This document shows, one piece after another, positions 33,488 through 42,559 of a stretch of DNA of 64,000 nucleotides. The position numbers were made by a program, and so were the translations under genes. Origin of the DNA: Pectobacterium sp013449375 (lineage in GTDB: Bacteria; Pseudomonadota; Gammaproteobacteria; Enterobacterales; Enterobacteriaceae); the NCBI RefSeq assembly GCF_048593165.1, contig NZ_CP184271.1; one strand, 5' to 3'. A model generated the notes under the pieces. It saw nothing but the letters and a program-made list of their open reading frames with translations. It did not search any database and was not told the DNA's origin. How positions within the stretch are numbered: the stretch's first letter is position 1; each line of letters starts with the position of its first letter.

Positions 33488-36044
33488 GTCAACTTCTTCT
33501 CTCGATTATATTGAGAAATTACCTCTGCCTGCCGAGCAGGCAGAGGTTCTTCGCGAAAAATTACCGCAAGCGGCCTGGAACGATCAGGCCGTTTTGCATC
33601 AAACCTTATCTGAAAATAGCCAATCTGAAGGTCATCAGGTTAATGTTCAAGCCGAAGACGATGTTGCACTGCATTCCGTGCAGGCACGTCTTGAAATGGC
33701 TTGGGAAGATGGCCTGGACAACGGTAAGCAACTCGGCACTGACAGAGAAGGGCGGACGGCATTAAAAGCGATGCCCGTTATTACTCGCGCTTCTATGTTC
33801 CCGGACGTCTGGCGGACGAATCCATTGGTTCGCTGGTGGGAAAGCCTGTTGGGCCGTACTGTGCCGCCTCGCCCTCATTACAGCCCGGAAGAGAAAATTT
33901 CCGAAAACCGCTGGCGTCTGGTAGGGACAATCCGCCGCTATATTCTGCTGGTGTTAACGCTGTTTCAGACGGCGATCGCAACCTGGTACATGAAAACCAT
34001 CCTGCCTTATCAGGGATGGGCGCTCATCAATCCGTTTGAAATGGCAGGGCAACCGTGGACGCGCTCGCTGATGCAACTGCTTCCTTATGTGTTGCAAAGC
34101 GGCATACTGGTTCTGTTTGCCGTGTTGTTCTGCTGGGTGTCTGCGGGGTTCTGGACCGCACTGATGGGGTTCTTGCAACTGCTGATTGGTCGAGATAAAT
34201 ACAGTATCTCTTCCACAACGGTGGGTAATGAACCGCTGAACCCAGAGCATCGCACAGCGTTAATCATGCCGATTTGTAACGAAGACGTAGAACGCGTATT
34301 TGCGGGATTACGTGCGACGTATGAATCTGTTGAAGCGACGGGCAATCTTGAGCATTTTGATATTTACGTTCTGAGCGACAGTAACGATCCCGATATCTGT
34401 GTGGCAGAGCAAAAAGCCTGGATGGAGCTGTGTCGTGATGTTGGCGGTGCAGGGCGTATTTTCTATCGCCGTCGCCGTCGCCGCGTTAAACGTAAAAGCG
34501 GCAATATCGATGACTTCTGCCGCCGCTGGGGCAACCAGTACAGCTACATGGTCATTCTGGATGCTGATAGCGTCATGAGCGGTGAATGCTTGACGTCTCT
34601 GGTCAGGCTGATGGAAGCGAACCCGAACGCGGGTATCATCCAGTCTTCACCGAAAGCGTCAGGTATGGATACGCTATATGCACGCTGTCAGCAGTTTGCG
34701 ACGCGTGTTTACGGCCCGCTGTTCACTGCTGGCCTGCACTTCTGGCAACTGGGTGAATCACACTACTGGGGACATAACGCGATTATCCGCGTGAAACCGT
34801 TCATCGAGCACTGTGCTTTGGCACCGCTGCCGGGTGAAGGGTCGTTTGCTGGTGCGATTCTTTCTCACGACTTCGTCGAAGCGGCGCTGATGCGTCGCGC
34901 AGGGTGGGGGGTGTGGATCGCCTACGATCTGCCGGGAAGTTATGAAGAGCTGCCGCCTAACCTGCTGGATGAGCTGAAACGTGACCGCCGCTGGTGCCAT
35001 GGTAACCTGATGAACTTCCGGCTGTTCCTGGTCAAAGGTATGCATCCGGTTCACCGCGCTGTTTTCCTTACCGGCGTAATGTCTTATCTGTCGGCACCGC
35101 TGTGGTTTATGTTCCTGATGCTTTCTACCGCGTTACAGGTTGTGCATACGCTTATGGAGCCTCAGTATTTCCTGCAACCTCGGCAGTTGTTCCCCGTCTG
35201 GCCACAGTGGCGGCCGGAACTGGCTATCGCACTGTTCTCGACGACGTTGGTCTTGCTGTTTTTGCCAAAACTATTGAGCGTGATTCTGGTGTGGGCGAAA
35301 GGCGCAAAAGAATACGGCGGTGCTTTCCGAGTATTTATTTCGCTGTTGCTGGAAATGCTGTTCTCGGTCTTGCTGGCACCGGTTCGTATGTTGTTCCACA
35401 CGGTGTTTGTTGTCAGTGCGTTTCTCGGCTGGTCGGTGCAGTGGAATTCTCCACAGCGTGACGACGATGCAACTCCGTGGAGTGAGGCGTTTGTGCGCCA
35501 CGGTTCCCAATTGATTTTGGGGCTGGTTTGGGCGATTGGTATGGCATGGTTAGATCTGCGCTTCCTGTGGTGGCTGGCTCCGATAGTCTTCTCGCTGATA
35601 TTGTCACCATTTGTTTCGGTGTATTCGAGCCGTGCGTCATTAGGGCTGGGCTGTAAACGTGCCAAGCTGTTGCTGATACCGGAAGAATTCAATCCGCCGC
35701 GTGAACTGGTTGCAACCGATGAATATTGTCGACTTAACCATCAGCGTAGGCTGGATAGCGGGTTTATGCAGGCTGTCTTTGATCCGTCAATTAACGCCCT
35801 TGCCAGCGCAATGGCGACGGCGCGTCATCGCTTTAGTCGGGCGATCGAAGACGTACGTGAAAAGAATGTGCGTGAGGCCTTGAATCGTAAGCCGGAAGAG
35901 GTGAGCAATAATCAACGTCTGGCACTGCTTAGCGATCCCGTTACGATCTCGCGCTTACACTATCATGTGTGGCAAAAACCTGAAGCCTATGCTGCGTGGA
36001 TTGAGTCTTACCAGAAACTTCCCGCACCTCATATCAAAGGCTAA
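33480..36044 (+). CDS. opgH: Glucan glucosyltransferase OpgH
   Basis: OpgH polymerises UDP-glucose into linear beta-1,2-glucan and exports it through the inner membrane; in E. coli it also senses UDP-glucose and inhibits FtsZ. The 854-residue product has two TM helices around residues 145-220, a GT2 domain with DADSVMSG (near 360) and the product-site motif RDRRWCHGNL (near 504), and about six more TM helices to residue 720. The start ATG overlaps the opgG stop, so translation is coupled. In soft-rot and other plant pathogens these glucans are required for virulence. Confidence 0.97.
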   Translation: MNKSTSSLDYIEKLPLPAEQAEVLREKLPQAAWNDQAVLHQTLSENSQSEGHQVNVQAEDDVALHSVQARLEMAWEDGLDNGKQLGTDREGRTALKAMPVITRASMFPDVWRTNPLVRWWESLLGRTVPPRPHYSPEEKISENRWRLVGTIRRYILLVLTLFQTAIATWYMKTILPYQGWALINPFEMAGQPWTRSLMQLLPYVLQSGILVLFAVLFCWVSAGFWTALMGFLQLLIGRDKYSISSTTVGNEPLNPEHRTALIMPICNEDVERVFAGLRATYESVEATGNLEHFDIYVLSDSNDPDICVAEQKAWMELCRDVGGAGRIFYRRRRRRVKRKSGNIDDFCRRWGNQYSYMVILDADSVMSGECLTSLVRLMEANPNAGIIQSSPKASGMDTLYARCQQFATRVYGPLFTAGLHFWQLGESHYWGHNAIIRVKPFIEHCALAPLPGEGSFAGAILSHDFVEAALMRRAGWGVWIAYDLPGSYEELPPNLLDELKRDRRWCHGNLMNFRLFLVKGMHPVHRAVFLTGVMSYLSAPLWFMFLMLSTALQVVHTLMEPQYFLQPRQLFPVWPQWRPELAIALFSTTLVLLFLPKLLSVILVWAKGAKEYGGAFRVFISLLLEMLFSVLLAPVRMLFHTVFVVSAFLGWSVQWNSPQRDDDATPWSEAFVRHGSQLILGLVWAIGMAWLDLRFLWWLAPIVFSLILSPFVSVYSSRASLGLGCKRAKLLLIPEEFNPPRELVATDEYCRLNHQRRLDSGFMQAVFDPSINALASAMATARHRFSRAIEDVREKNVREALNRKPEEVSNNQRLALLSDPVTISRLHYHVWQKPEAYAAWIESYQKLPAPHIKG

Positions 36045-36068
36045 CGTCGTGTTGGCATGAAAGATAAA

Positions 36069-36100
36069 GCAACGGCAACCAATTGCCGTTGCTTTTTTTT
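36069..36100 (+). terminator. opgGH terminator
   Basis: GCAACGGCAA and TTGCCGTTGC form a perfect 10-bp stem with a CCAA loop, followed by eight T. Confidence 0.93.
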
Positions 36101-36171
36101 CGTCTGTCACTCTGTCACAAGGTAAGGTATCCCCGTTCCTGCAGTGAGTAACCGGTATAGAAAGGTGCTCG

Positions 36172-37092
36172 TTAATACAGGGGCAGCTCGCCTTCTGGGC
36201 GGGTTTTGAAACGGCGGTGCAGCCACATGTATTGGTCACGTGCGAGCAGAATATTCTGTTCAACGATGTTGTTCATCCACACGGCAGTTTCGGTTTCATT
36301 ATCTACAGGGGCATTCTGTTCTGCAGGTTGAATCAGCAGTTCATAGCCTTTTCCGTCAGGCTGGCGGCGTGGGACAAAAGGAATGACGGCAGGCCTCGCG
36401 GTCTTTATCAGCATATAACTACCGCGGGTTGTCGCTGCGTTATCGACGGCGAAGAGCGGAGCAAAGACACTACTTTGTGGGCCGTAATCATGATCGGGAG
36501 CATACCAGATGATCTCTCCCTGCTTGAGTGCGCGAATCATCCCTTTGAGATCTTTACGATCCAGCATGGACTTATTAGAACGTAGTCTTCCCCAGGTCTG
36601 TAACCAATCGATCAGCTTGTTATCGTTTGGGCGGTACACACCGATACCAGGATTGTGCATGCCAAAGATACGGGCTCCCAATTCCAGCGTCAGGAAATGC
36701 AGACCAATGAGCAACACGCCTTGCTGCTTTTCCAATACAGGGCGGATATGTTCAAGCCCAGTCACCGTAAACCAGCGTTCGATACGCCAGTTTGGCCAAA
36801 ACCAGGCCATACCGGTTTCAATTACGCCCATGCCGACAGATTCAAAATTTTTCCTGACTAATGCATCACGCTCAGCCTGCGGCATGTCGGGAAAGCACAG
36901 TTCGAGGTTACGGGCGGCAACGTTGACGCGCTTTGGCAATAGACGCAGAGCCAAATGACCCAGTGCGGTACCGATACGATACAGAACGGGATAGGGAAGT
37001 AAAACGATGAGGTAAAGGATGCCGATGCCCAACCAGGTGAGCCAGTAGCGCGGATGTAGCAATGAACGATTAAAAGAAGGGATTTGTGTCAT
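36172..37092 (-). CDS. lpxL: Lipid A lauroyl acyltransferase LpxL
   Basis: LpxL transfers lauroyl from ACP to Kdo2-lipid IVA at the inner membrane. The 306-residue product equals E. coli LpxL in length and has the HX4E catalytic pair His132 and Glu137 (LLIGLHFLTLELGARI), one N-terminal membrane helix (about 18-38), and NRPNDNK-like acceptor motif YRPNDNKLIDWLQTWGRLR. The ATG at 37092 gives the family start MTQIPSFNRSLLHPRYW; the open frame to 37164 is not conserved. It is convergent with opgH. The paralogue LpxP is an alternative name, but the synteny favours LpxL. Confidence 0.93.
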   Translation of the reverse strand: MTQIPSFNRSLLHPRYWLTWLGIGILYLIVLLPYPVLYRIGTALGHLALRLLPKRVNVAARNLELCFPDMPQAERDALVRKNFESVGMGVIETGMAWFWPNWRIERWFTVTGLEHIRPVLEKQQGVLLIGLHFLTLELGARIFGMHNPGIGVYRPNDNKLIDWLQTWGRLRSNKSMLDRKDLKGMIRALKQGEIIWYAPDHDYGPQSSVFAPLFAVDNAATTRGSYMLIKTARPAVIPFVPRRQPDGKGYELLIQPAEQNAPVDNETETAVWMNNIVEQNILLARDQYMWLHRRFKTRPEGELPLY

Positions 37093-37350
37093 GGCCTCAG
37101 TATCAATATTTTGGTGCTGCTCAGCACGCGAACCGTTAAAAAACGAGTTAATGGTTAACTGCAAGATAGATTATTACGGCGCTTTGCCAATAACACAAAT
37201 TACCGCTGCGTTATTGACTGATTTTTATGCAAAAAACGGCTGTGATCGTATCATTTTCAGCAAATGAGTTTTAACCTTTGGTGGCATGATGTGTGGTGAG
37301 ATAGAGAAGCGGCGACCCAGATAGAATCGCCTGACATAACGTATTTGTTG

Positions 37351-38445
37351 CTATTGTTTGAAAATGCCCTTGGCGTAGCGTGGTTCACTACGCCAGTATT
37401 GTGCCGGGGCGGAAATCTGCGAACCCAGTCTGGCGGCCGCATGCCATGGCCAACGGGGATCGAAGAGGATGGCGCGAGCCAGCCCGATAGCGTCTGCCTC
37501 ACCGGTTGCAACGATCGCTTCTGCTTGTTCCGGCTCGGTTATCAATCCAACGGCGATGGTGGTGATGCCAACCTCTTGTTTAATCCGCTGCGCATACGGT
37601 ACCTGATAATTAGGCGCAGGATGGATTTGTTGCAACGGCGACAGACCGCCACTGGATACGTGGATGAAATCACAGCCTAGTTCGTGCAGCGCTTGACTAA
37701 GTTGTACCGACTGCTCCAGATCCCAACCACCCTCAACGCCATCTGTCGCAGAAATTCGCACGCCAACGGCTTTATGTGCGGGGAAAACATCGCGTATTGC
37801 GCGGTAAATTTCAACGACCAGACGCATCCGATTCTGAAGCGACCCTCCGTAGTTATCCGTGCGATGATTTGTCAGCGGTGAAAGGAACTGATGCAGCAAA
37901 TAACCGTGAGCGGCGTGAATTTCTATCAGATCAAAGCCCAGACGATCCGCGCGTTTAGCTGAATCCACGAACGAATTAATTAATGCATGGATGTGCTGTT
38001 CTGACATTTCCAGCGGTGCCGCATCGCTGGTGTTGTAAGGGAGAGCGGATGGCGCAATGGTTTGCCAGCCTCCCTGTTCCGGACGCAAAAATGCGCGTCC
38101 GCTCCACGGAACGTCCGTTGAGGCTTTGCGGCCCGCGTGGCCCAATTGTATGCCAAGAGGCATGGCAGAATAGGTTTTGACCGCGTTAACTGCGCCAGCA
38201 AGAGCCTGTTCTGTCGCGTCATCCCACAAACCAAGGTCGTGCGGGGAAATCCGGCCTTCCGGCGAAACCGCGGTAGCTTCGATGATGAGCAGGCCTGCCC
38301 CGGAATGTGACAGGTTACCTAAATGCATGGTATGCCAGGCCGTCGCTTTGCCATCCTCAGCCGAATACTGACACATGGGGGCGATGATGATCCGATTGGG
38401 CAGTTCGAGTTTGCCAAGTGATACGGGTGAGAAAAGCTGACTCAT
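37351..38445 (-). CDS. NADH:flavin oxidoreductase, YqjM-like old yellow enzyme
   Basis: The 364-residue product is a TIM-barrel FMN enzyme of the old-yellow-enzyme family: IIIAPMCQYSAEDG at the N-terminus, HLGNLSHSGAGLLIIEATAV, QLGHAGRKAS, the substrate-binding HAAHGYLLHQFLSPLTNHRTD region (near 178-198) and DAIGLARAILFDPRWPWHAA. The cysteine in APMCQYS is typical of YqjM-type xenobiotic ene-reductases. It reduces activated C=C bonds with NAD(P)H; the natural substrate is unknown. AAGGATCTGTCATT precedes the ATG. It is divergent from trhO. Confidence 0.9.
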   Translation of the reverse strand: MSQLFSPVSLGKLELPNRIIIAPMCQYSAEDGKATAWHTMHLGNLSHSGAGLLIIEATAVSPEGRISPHDLGLWDDATEQALAGAVNAVKTYSAMPLGIQLGHAGRKASTDVPWSGRAFLRPEQGGWQTIAPSALPYNTSDAAPLEMSEQHIHALINSFVDSAKRADRLGFDLIEIHAAHGYLLHQFLSPLTNHRTDNYGGSLQNRMRLVVEIYRAIRDVFPAHKAVGVRISATDGVEGGWDLEQSVQLSQALHELGCDFIHVSSGGLSPLQQIHPAPNYQVPYAQRIKQEVGITTIAVGLITEPEQAEAIVATGEADAIGLARAILFDPRWPWHAAARLGSQISAPAQYWRSEPRYAKGIFKQ

Positions 38446-38680
38446 AATGACAGATCCTTCGATGATGATACTTCATGAAAGCAAAAATGAATCCCAGAGG
38501 TCATGGGTTTACGGTAAGGTCATCGGTTTACGGTAGATCACTCTTTGACGTCGCGCTATTCATTTCATGCCCTGACAGTCACCACGCTATCAGGTATGAT
38601 GCCGAGCGATTTCATATGTCGAGCGATGTCTCGATGATGAACGCCACACGCTAACCTCAATGAAGACAGGAACGTACACC

Positions 38681-39748
38681 ATGCCAGTGTTACATAACCG
38701 GATTTCTAATGAGGAACTGAAGGCGCGTATGCTTGCGGAAACCGAGCCGCGTACCACAGTTTCTTTCTATAAATATTTCACTATTGATGATCCAAAAGCC
38801 TTTCGCGATAGTCTGTATATTCAGCTTGAGCAATGTCAGGTTTTCGGTCGCATTTATATTGCGACTGAGGGGATTAACGCACAAATCAGCGTGCCCAATA
38901 ATCAGTTCGAGGCCTTTAAGGCGGTATTGTTCAGTGTGCACCCGGCGCTCGATCAGATTCGCTTAAATATCGCTCTGGAAGATGACGGGAAATCGTTCTG
39001 GGTATTGCGTATGAAAGTACGCGAACGGATTGTCGCTGATGGGATTGACGATCCGACATTTAACCCAGCGAATGTCGGGCAATACCTGAAAGCCGATCAG
39101 GTTAATGCGATGGCTGACGATCCCGACACCGTGTTCGTCGATATGCGTAACCATTACGAATATGAAGTCGGGCACTTCGAGAATGCGCTGGAAGTGCCGT
39201 CGGATACGTTTCGTGAGCAGTTGCCGATGGCAGTTGAAATGCTTGATGAGTCGCGCGACAAAAATATTGTCATGTACTGCACAGGCGGGATTCGTTGCGA
39301 GAAGGCCAGCGCCTACATGTTGCATCATGGCTTTAAGAACGTGTATCACGTCGAGGGCGGTATTATTGAATATACACGTCAGGCTAAAGCTCAGGGATTA
39401 CCGTTGAAGTTTATCGGCAAGAATTTCGTGTTTGATGAACGAATGGGAGAGCGCATTTCTGATGACGTTATCGCGCATTGCCATCAGTGCGGAGCGTCGT
39501 GTGATAGTCACACTAACTGTCGTAATGAAGGGTGCCATCTTCTGTTTATCCAGTGTCCTGCCTGCGCTGCAAAATACGAAGGCTGCTGTAGTACGCAATG
39601 TCAGGATGAAATGAAGCTGCCGCTTGAAGAACAACGAGCGATACGCAGCGGGCGTGAAAATGGAATGAAGATCTTTAATAAATCCAAAGGATTATTACAG
39701 TCAACGCTGCACATTCCTGCTCCTGGCGCGAAAGATAAGACTGAATAA
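38681..39748 (+). CDS. trhO: tRNA uridine(34) hydroxylase TrhO
   Basis: TrhO (YceA) makes 5-hydroxyuridine at the wobble position of tRNA with molecular oxygen. The 355-residue product has an N-terminal acylphosphatase-like part, a rhodanese domain (about 145-240) with catalytic Cys200 in VMYCTGGIRCEKAS, and a Cys-rich C-terminal zinc-type region (CHQCGASCDSHTNCRNEGCH, IQCPACAAKYEGCC). I chose the ATG at 38681, which matches the E. coli start MPVLHNRISN; the ATG at 38660 would add seven residues. It is followed by a terminator shared with yceI. Confidence 0.97.
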   Translation: MPVLHNRISNEELKARMLAETEPRTTVSFYKYFTIDDPKAFRDSLYIQLEQCQVFGRIYIATEGINAQISVPNNQFEAFKAVLFSVHPALDQIRLNIALEDDGKSFWVLRMKVRERIVADGIDDPTFNPANVGQYLKADQVNAMADDPDTVFVDMRNHYEYEVGHFENALEVPSDTFREQLPMAVEMLDESRDKNIVMYCTGGIRCEKASAYMLHHGFKNVYHVEGGIIEYTRQAKAQGLPLKFIGKNFVFDERMGERISDDVIAHCHQCGASCDSHTNCRNEGCHLLFIQCPACAAKYEGCCSTQCQDEMKLPLEEQRAIRSGRENGMKIFNKSKGLLQSTLHIPAPGAKDKTE

Positions 39749-39772
39749 TTAGCGGTTAACCGTGTAATAGAA

Positions 39773-39799
39773 AAAGCCCTTTCCACAGGAAAGGGCTTT
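39773..39799. terminator. Bidirectional terminator between trhO and yceI
   Basis: AAAGCCCTTTCC and GGAAAGGGCTTT form a 12-bp stem with an ACA loop between convergent genes; A and T runs flank it on both sides. Confidence 0.9.
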
Positions 39800-39823
39800 G
39801 TTCTGTTGATGTTCAGTGTCGCC

Positions 39824-40402
39824 TTATTTCTGGCGAACGCCTTCAACGGAAATAATCAGTTCTACATCCTGCGAAGCTGGGCCCAAATCTGTCGTGATGT
39901 TGAAGTCTTTCAACTTGATAGTGCCTTCAGCTTGAAAACCTGCACGATAACCACCCCAAGGATCATCGCCCTGACCGATCAGTTTGGCATCTAGCTTAAC
40001 CGGCTTGGTGACGCCATTTAATGTCAGGTTGCCGGTGATATCGTAATCTTCACCGTCTTTCTTCACTTCAGTGGAGATAAACGTTGCCTGCGGATGCTTG
40101 GTAACGTTTAAAAATTCTGCGCTGCGAAGGTGTTTGTCACGCTCAGCGTGGTTAGTGTCAACGCTGTTAGTGTTGATAGTGACATTTACTTTATCTGCTG
40201 ATGGATTTTTCTCATCAAAGGTAAAGGCGCCATCGAAGTCGTTAAAGCTGCCGTAAAGCCAGCTGTAACCAAGGTGTTTAATGCGGAATTCAATAAACGC
40301 GTGCTGGCCTTCTTTATCGAACTTGTACTCTGCCGCCAGTGCAGAACCGGCAGAGGCAAGCATGGATACTGCAGTCAGGCTCAGTAGTGTTTTCTTCAGC
40401 AT
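39824..40402 (-). CDS. yceI: Periplasmic lipid-binding protein YceI
   Basis: The 192-residue precursor has a signal peptide (MLKKTLLSLTAVSMLASAGSALA, cut before AEYKFD) and a YceI-family lipocalin-like barrel that in relatives binds a polyisoprenoid. Family motifs HAFIEFRIKHLGYSWLYGSFNDFDGAFTFD (residues about 34-63) and NLTLNGVTKPV are clear. In E. coli it is induced by high pH and osmolarity. It lies 27 bases after yceJ, so the two form an operon, as in E. coli. Confidence 0.95.
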   Translation of the reverse strand: MLKKTLLSLTAVSMLASAGSALAAEYKFDKEGQHAFIEFRIKHLGYSWLYGSFNDFDGAFTFDEKNPSADKVNVTINTNSVDTNHAERDKHLRSAEFLNVTKHPQATFISTEVKKDGEDYDITGNLTLNGVTKPVKLDAKLIGQGDDPWGGYRAGFQAEGTIKLKDFNITTDLGPASQDVELIISVEGVRQK

Positions 40403-40429
40403 TGGTATTTCTCCATAAAATCCATAAGG

Positions 40430-40984
40430 TTAATGAACGTTGCGACCCAACATTCGTTTCAACGTGCTATCACCATCTATAAAGTGGTGTTTTAATGCGG
40501 CTAAACCGTGCAGTGCTGATAAGGCAACCACCGCCCATGCAAGATAAAGATGCACGTCGCCTGCTATATCGGCCTGATCCGTCAAGCCGCTGACAATGGC
40601 CGGAATAAAAAACCAGCCAAAAACTGAGATGGAGTGCCCTTCGGCAGTGGAAATAAGATATCCACTAATCAGAATGGAGAACAAAATAACGTAAAGCGCG
40701 ATATGAGCGAGTGTGGCACCCACGCGAGTGACGGTAGCGTAACTTTTCAGTGGAGGCGGTGGTGGTGAAATAAAGCGCCATATGACGCGAAAAATCATGA
40801 CGGCAAAAAGCAGTACACCAATCGCTTTGTGAATTTCAGGTGCGCGATGATACCAAACACTATAATAGTTAAGTGTCACCATCCAAAGTCCTGAGGCGAA
40901 CATGCCATAAACGGTTAACGCTGCAATCCAATGCAGAAAAATGCTGATATGACCGTAACGGGATGGGGAGTTACGCCAAGTCAT
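40430..40984 (-). CDS. yceJ: Cytochrome b561 YceJ
   Basis: The 184-residue protein is a four-helix inner-membrane di-heme b-type cytochrome. Histidines in the membrane helices (ISIFLHWIAAL near residue 17, IHKAIGVLLF near 51, ALHGLAALKHHFID near 155-165) are suited to heme ligation. It probably passes electrons to or from the quinone pool; the partner is unknown. TGAAGGAATCATAAT precedes the ATG at 40984. It is first in yceJ-yceI. Confidence 0.93.
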   Translation of the reverse strand: MTWRNSPSRYGHISIFLHWIAALTVYGMFASGLWMVTLNYYSVWYHRAPEIHKAIGVLLFAVMIFRVIWRFISPPPPPLKSYATVTRVGATLAHIALYVILFSILISGYLISTAEGHSISVFGWFFIPAIVSGLTDQADIAGDVHLYLAWAVVALSALHGLAALKHHFIDGDSTLKRMLGRNVH

Positions 40985-41370
40985 ATTATGATTCCTTCAA
41001 GTTGAGTGCGTTTGTTAAACAAAAGCTAAACAGAAGCGAATGAAAGGTCAATGTAATATTTGTGATTATCACGTTACTAAATTATGTAACAAATTTTTTG
41101 ATTTTATTGTGAAAGTGAATTCAATTTTTTTGATAATTTAAGGGGGGAACCGTCACCTCAGCAGGAGAACAGTGGCAATAGCGAACAGGACAGGTTAGCT
41201 GCATCGCGGCTATAGGGGGATTGTGCTTCAGTCTGCGAGTCTTAAAACATGAGGAAAATACGGTATTCTGAAATAACAATACCGCCAATAGGGCGGTATT
41301 GTTATGAACGCAAAGGGTATGAACGCAAATTCATGGGTATTGAATATAATATTAATAACGCTATCAATGA
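40985..41370. other. Spacer between bssS and yceJ, no gene seen
   Basis: In E. coli, solA and the small yceO lie here; neither is present. The right part has a terminator-like hairpin for bssS (41275-41303). Near 41062-41090 there are short palindromic words, GTGATTATCAC and GTTAC...GTAAC, upstream of yceJ that may be operator sequences. Confidence 0.5.
41275..41303 (-). terminator. bssS terminator hairpin
   Basis: AACAATACCGCC and GGCGGTATTGTT form a 12-bp stem with a 5-base loop, 67 bases beyond the bssS stop. A short A/T stretch flanks it. Confidence 0.75.
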
Positions 41371-41625
41371 CTAATGTTTTCGATAATCACTGACGTCACA
41401 GTCTGTCGATTCGATTTTCGCAATACCAGCTTCAAGTATATGTATCAGCTGTCTGGCAACATCGGTCGTTAGCCAAAGGGTTCGATCAACATGTGCTTCG
41501 TTTGGTGCTTGATCCGCGGTGGATAAGTAGTGTAAACGGATCATCATGGCGTCATAACTGTCAACGGTGCTGATGTCCCAACCTACAAGAGGATGTGTCT
41601 GAATAACTTCATTTTTTCTATCCAT
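41371..41625 (-). CDS. bssS: Biofilm regulator BssS
   Basis: The 84-residue product matches E. coli BssS (YceP), as in VIQTHPLVGWDISTVDSYDAMMIRLHYLS and the C-terminal LTTDVARQLIHILEAGIAKIES. BssS influences biofilm formation through indole and catabolite signalling in E. coli; its molecular action is unknown. AAGGGGTATTT precedes the ATG. It keeps its E. coli position next to dinI, with one extra small gene between. Confidence 0.93.
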   Translation of the reverse strand: MDRKNEVIQTHPLVGWDISTVDSYDAMMIRLHYLSTADQAPNEAHVDRTLWLTTDVARQLIHILEAGIAKIESTDCDVSDYRKH

Positions 41626-41867
41626 AAATACCCCTTATTGACTAGTTACTAACATGAGTGACTAATGAGGCTTCTGGTAGCTCATTATTTTTGAATGAGC
41701 ATTATGAGTATACTGCTGCTTATTTGTTTTATGGAAAATATTTTCATTTTTTGTGTAAAAAAAATTACACAGGCAGTTATGACGAAGGCGTAGGTGATGT
41801 CTCTGATGAAATGTCGGGACGAATTGGCTTTCATCCCGAAAGTGTGGTTAGCAGGAGCGGCAGGACA

Positions 41868-42125
41868 TTATTCCACACCGGATCCTGCATTTTTCTCCAA
41901 TGCGGCAGCAAGTCGGGCAAGGTATTTTTTCATCGCTGGATCTCGATTTTCATTTTGAGATTCGAGCGTCAGGTTATGAATCATCAGTGTGTTTGCTTTC
42001 TCATCGAGGCAGAATGCCAGAGACGAAAAGGCGAGTTCCAGAGCATCGATTTTGCGTTGTTGCTCGCCAATCAGCCCCAGTAGTTCCCCGAATGTCATTG
42101 CCTCTTCTGGTTTTTCTACCGTCAT
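41868..42125 (-). CDS. Small helical protein of unknown function between bssS and dinI
   Basis: The 85-residue product starts MTVEKPEEAMTFGELLG and is predicted to be mainly helical, with a heptad-like stretch LIGEQQRKIDALELAFSSLAF (residues about 17-37) and a second helix MKKYLARLAAALEK near the end. GAGGGTATCTGTT precedes the ATG, which supports translation. The pattern faintly recalls IraP, the anti-adaptor that stabilises sigma-S (ALE..., then a terminal LL..Y...LL helix), but identity is too low to name it. It is not part of the E. coli neighbourhood. Confidence 0.65.
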   Translation of the reverse strand: MTVEKPEEAMTFGELLGLIGEQQRKIDALELAFSSLAFCLDEKANTLMIHNLTLESQNENRDPAMKKYLARLAAALEKNAGSGVE

Positions 42126-42213
42126 AACAGATACCCTCGGTCATAGCACATGGCGAAATGCCTCTTTAAACTGCCATTACAGCCTATATCTTCCTTATCT
42201 TTCAAGCTTTAGA

Positions 42214-42453
42214 CTACTCTGTCGTAAACCAATCGTCGGCGCTTTCCCACGTTTCCTGCAAGATTTCAGAGATACGATCTTTGTCATCTTTACCTGCACC
42301 CATGACCGTCAGGTTATTTGCGGATGCATAACGAACCTGAATGGGGGTATCGGGGTAAATTTTGTGAATACGCTTTTCCAGCTCATGCCTGAGTGCTTCA
42401 ATCGCACCGGCGGGTAACGGCGTTGTCTTTGCTAGAGTGATTTCTACGCGCAT
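42214..42453 (-). CDS. dinI: SOS modulator DinI
   Basis: DinI binds and stabilises RecA filaments and tunes LexA and UmuD cleavage. The 79-residue product has the DinI fold: MRVEITLAKTTPLPAGAIEALRHELEKRI, then IQVRYASANNLTVMG and a C-terminal acidic helix SEILQETWESADDWF. The ATG at 42453 has GGAGGCAACC before it; a start four codons upstream is less likely. A consensus LexA box precedes it. It is on the same strand as pyrC, which lies upstream, but has its own promoter. Confidence 0.97.
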   Translation of the reverse strand: MRVEITLAKTTPLPAGAIEALRHELEKRIHKIYPDTPIQVRYASANNLTVMGAGKDDKDRISEILQETWESADDWFTTE

Positions 42454-42471
42454 GGTTGCCTCCAAACTTTA

Positions 42472-42491
42472 AACTGTTTATTTATACAGTC
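42472..42491 (-). promoter_or_regulatory. LexA (SOS) box of dinI
   Basis: CTGTTTATTTATACAG at 42474-42489 is an exact CTGT-N8-ACAG match with an AT-rich centre, 20 bases upstream of the dinI start. It is the second SOS box in the window. Confidence 0.95.
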
Positions 42492-42526
42492 ATTGCAAGT
42501 GGAGAACAAGACGCGCAATAAAATTT

Positions 42527-42553
42527 AGCCCATCGGCATAATGCAGATGGGCT
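42527..42553 (-). terminator. pyrC terminator
   Basis: AGCCCATC and GATGGGCT form an 8-bp stem with an 11-base loop beginning 7 bases after the pyrC stop; on the minus strand AAATTTTAT follows. It lies just upstream of the dinI LexA box. Confidence 0.75.
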
Positions 42554-42559
42554 TGTCAA

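Noticed and set aside
35162..35692. 176-codon antisense frame in opgH
   Set aside because: Lies wholly inside a conserved gene and has no recognisable domain.
41658..42083. 141-codon frame on the plus strand opposite the small gene before dinI
   Set aside because: No binding site and Cys/Phe-rich random-looking sequence; the opposite strand has a well-initiated gene.
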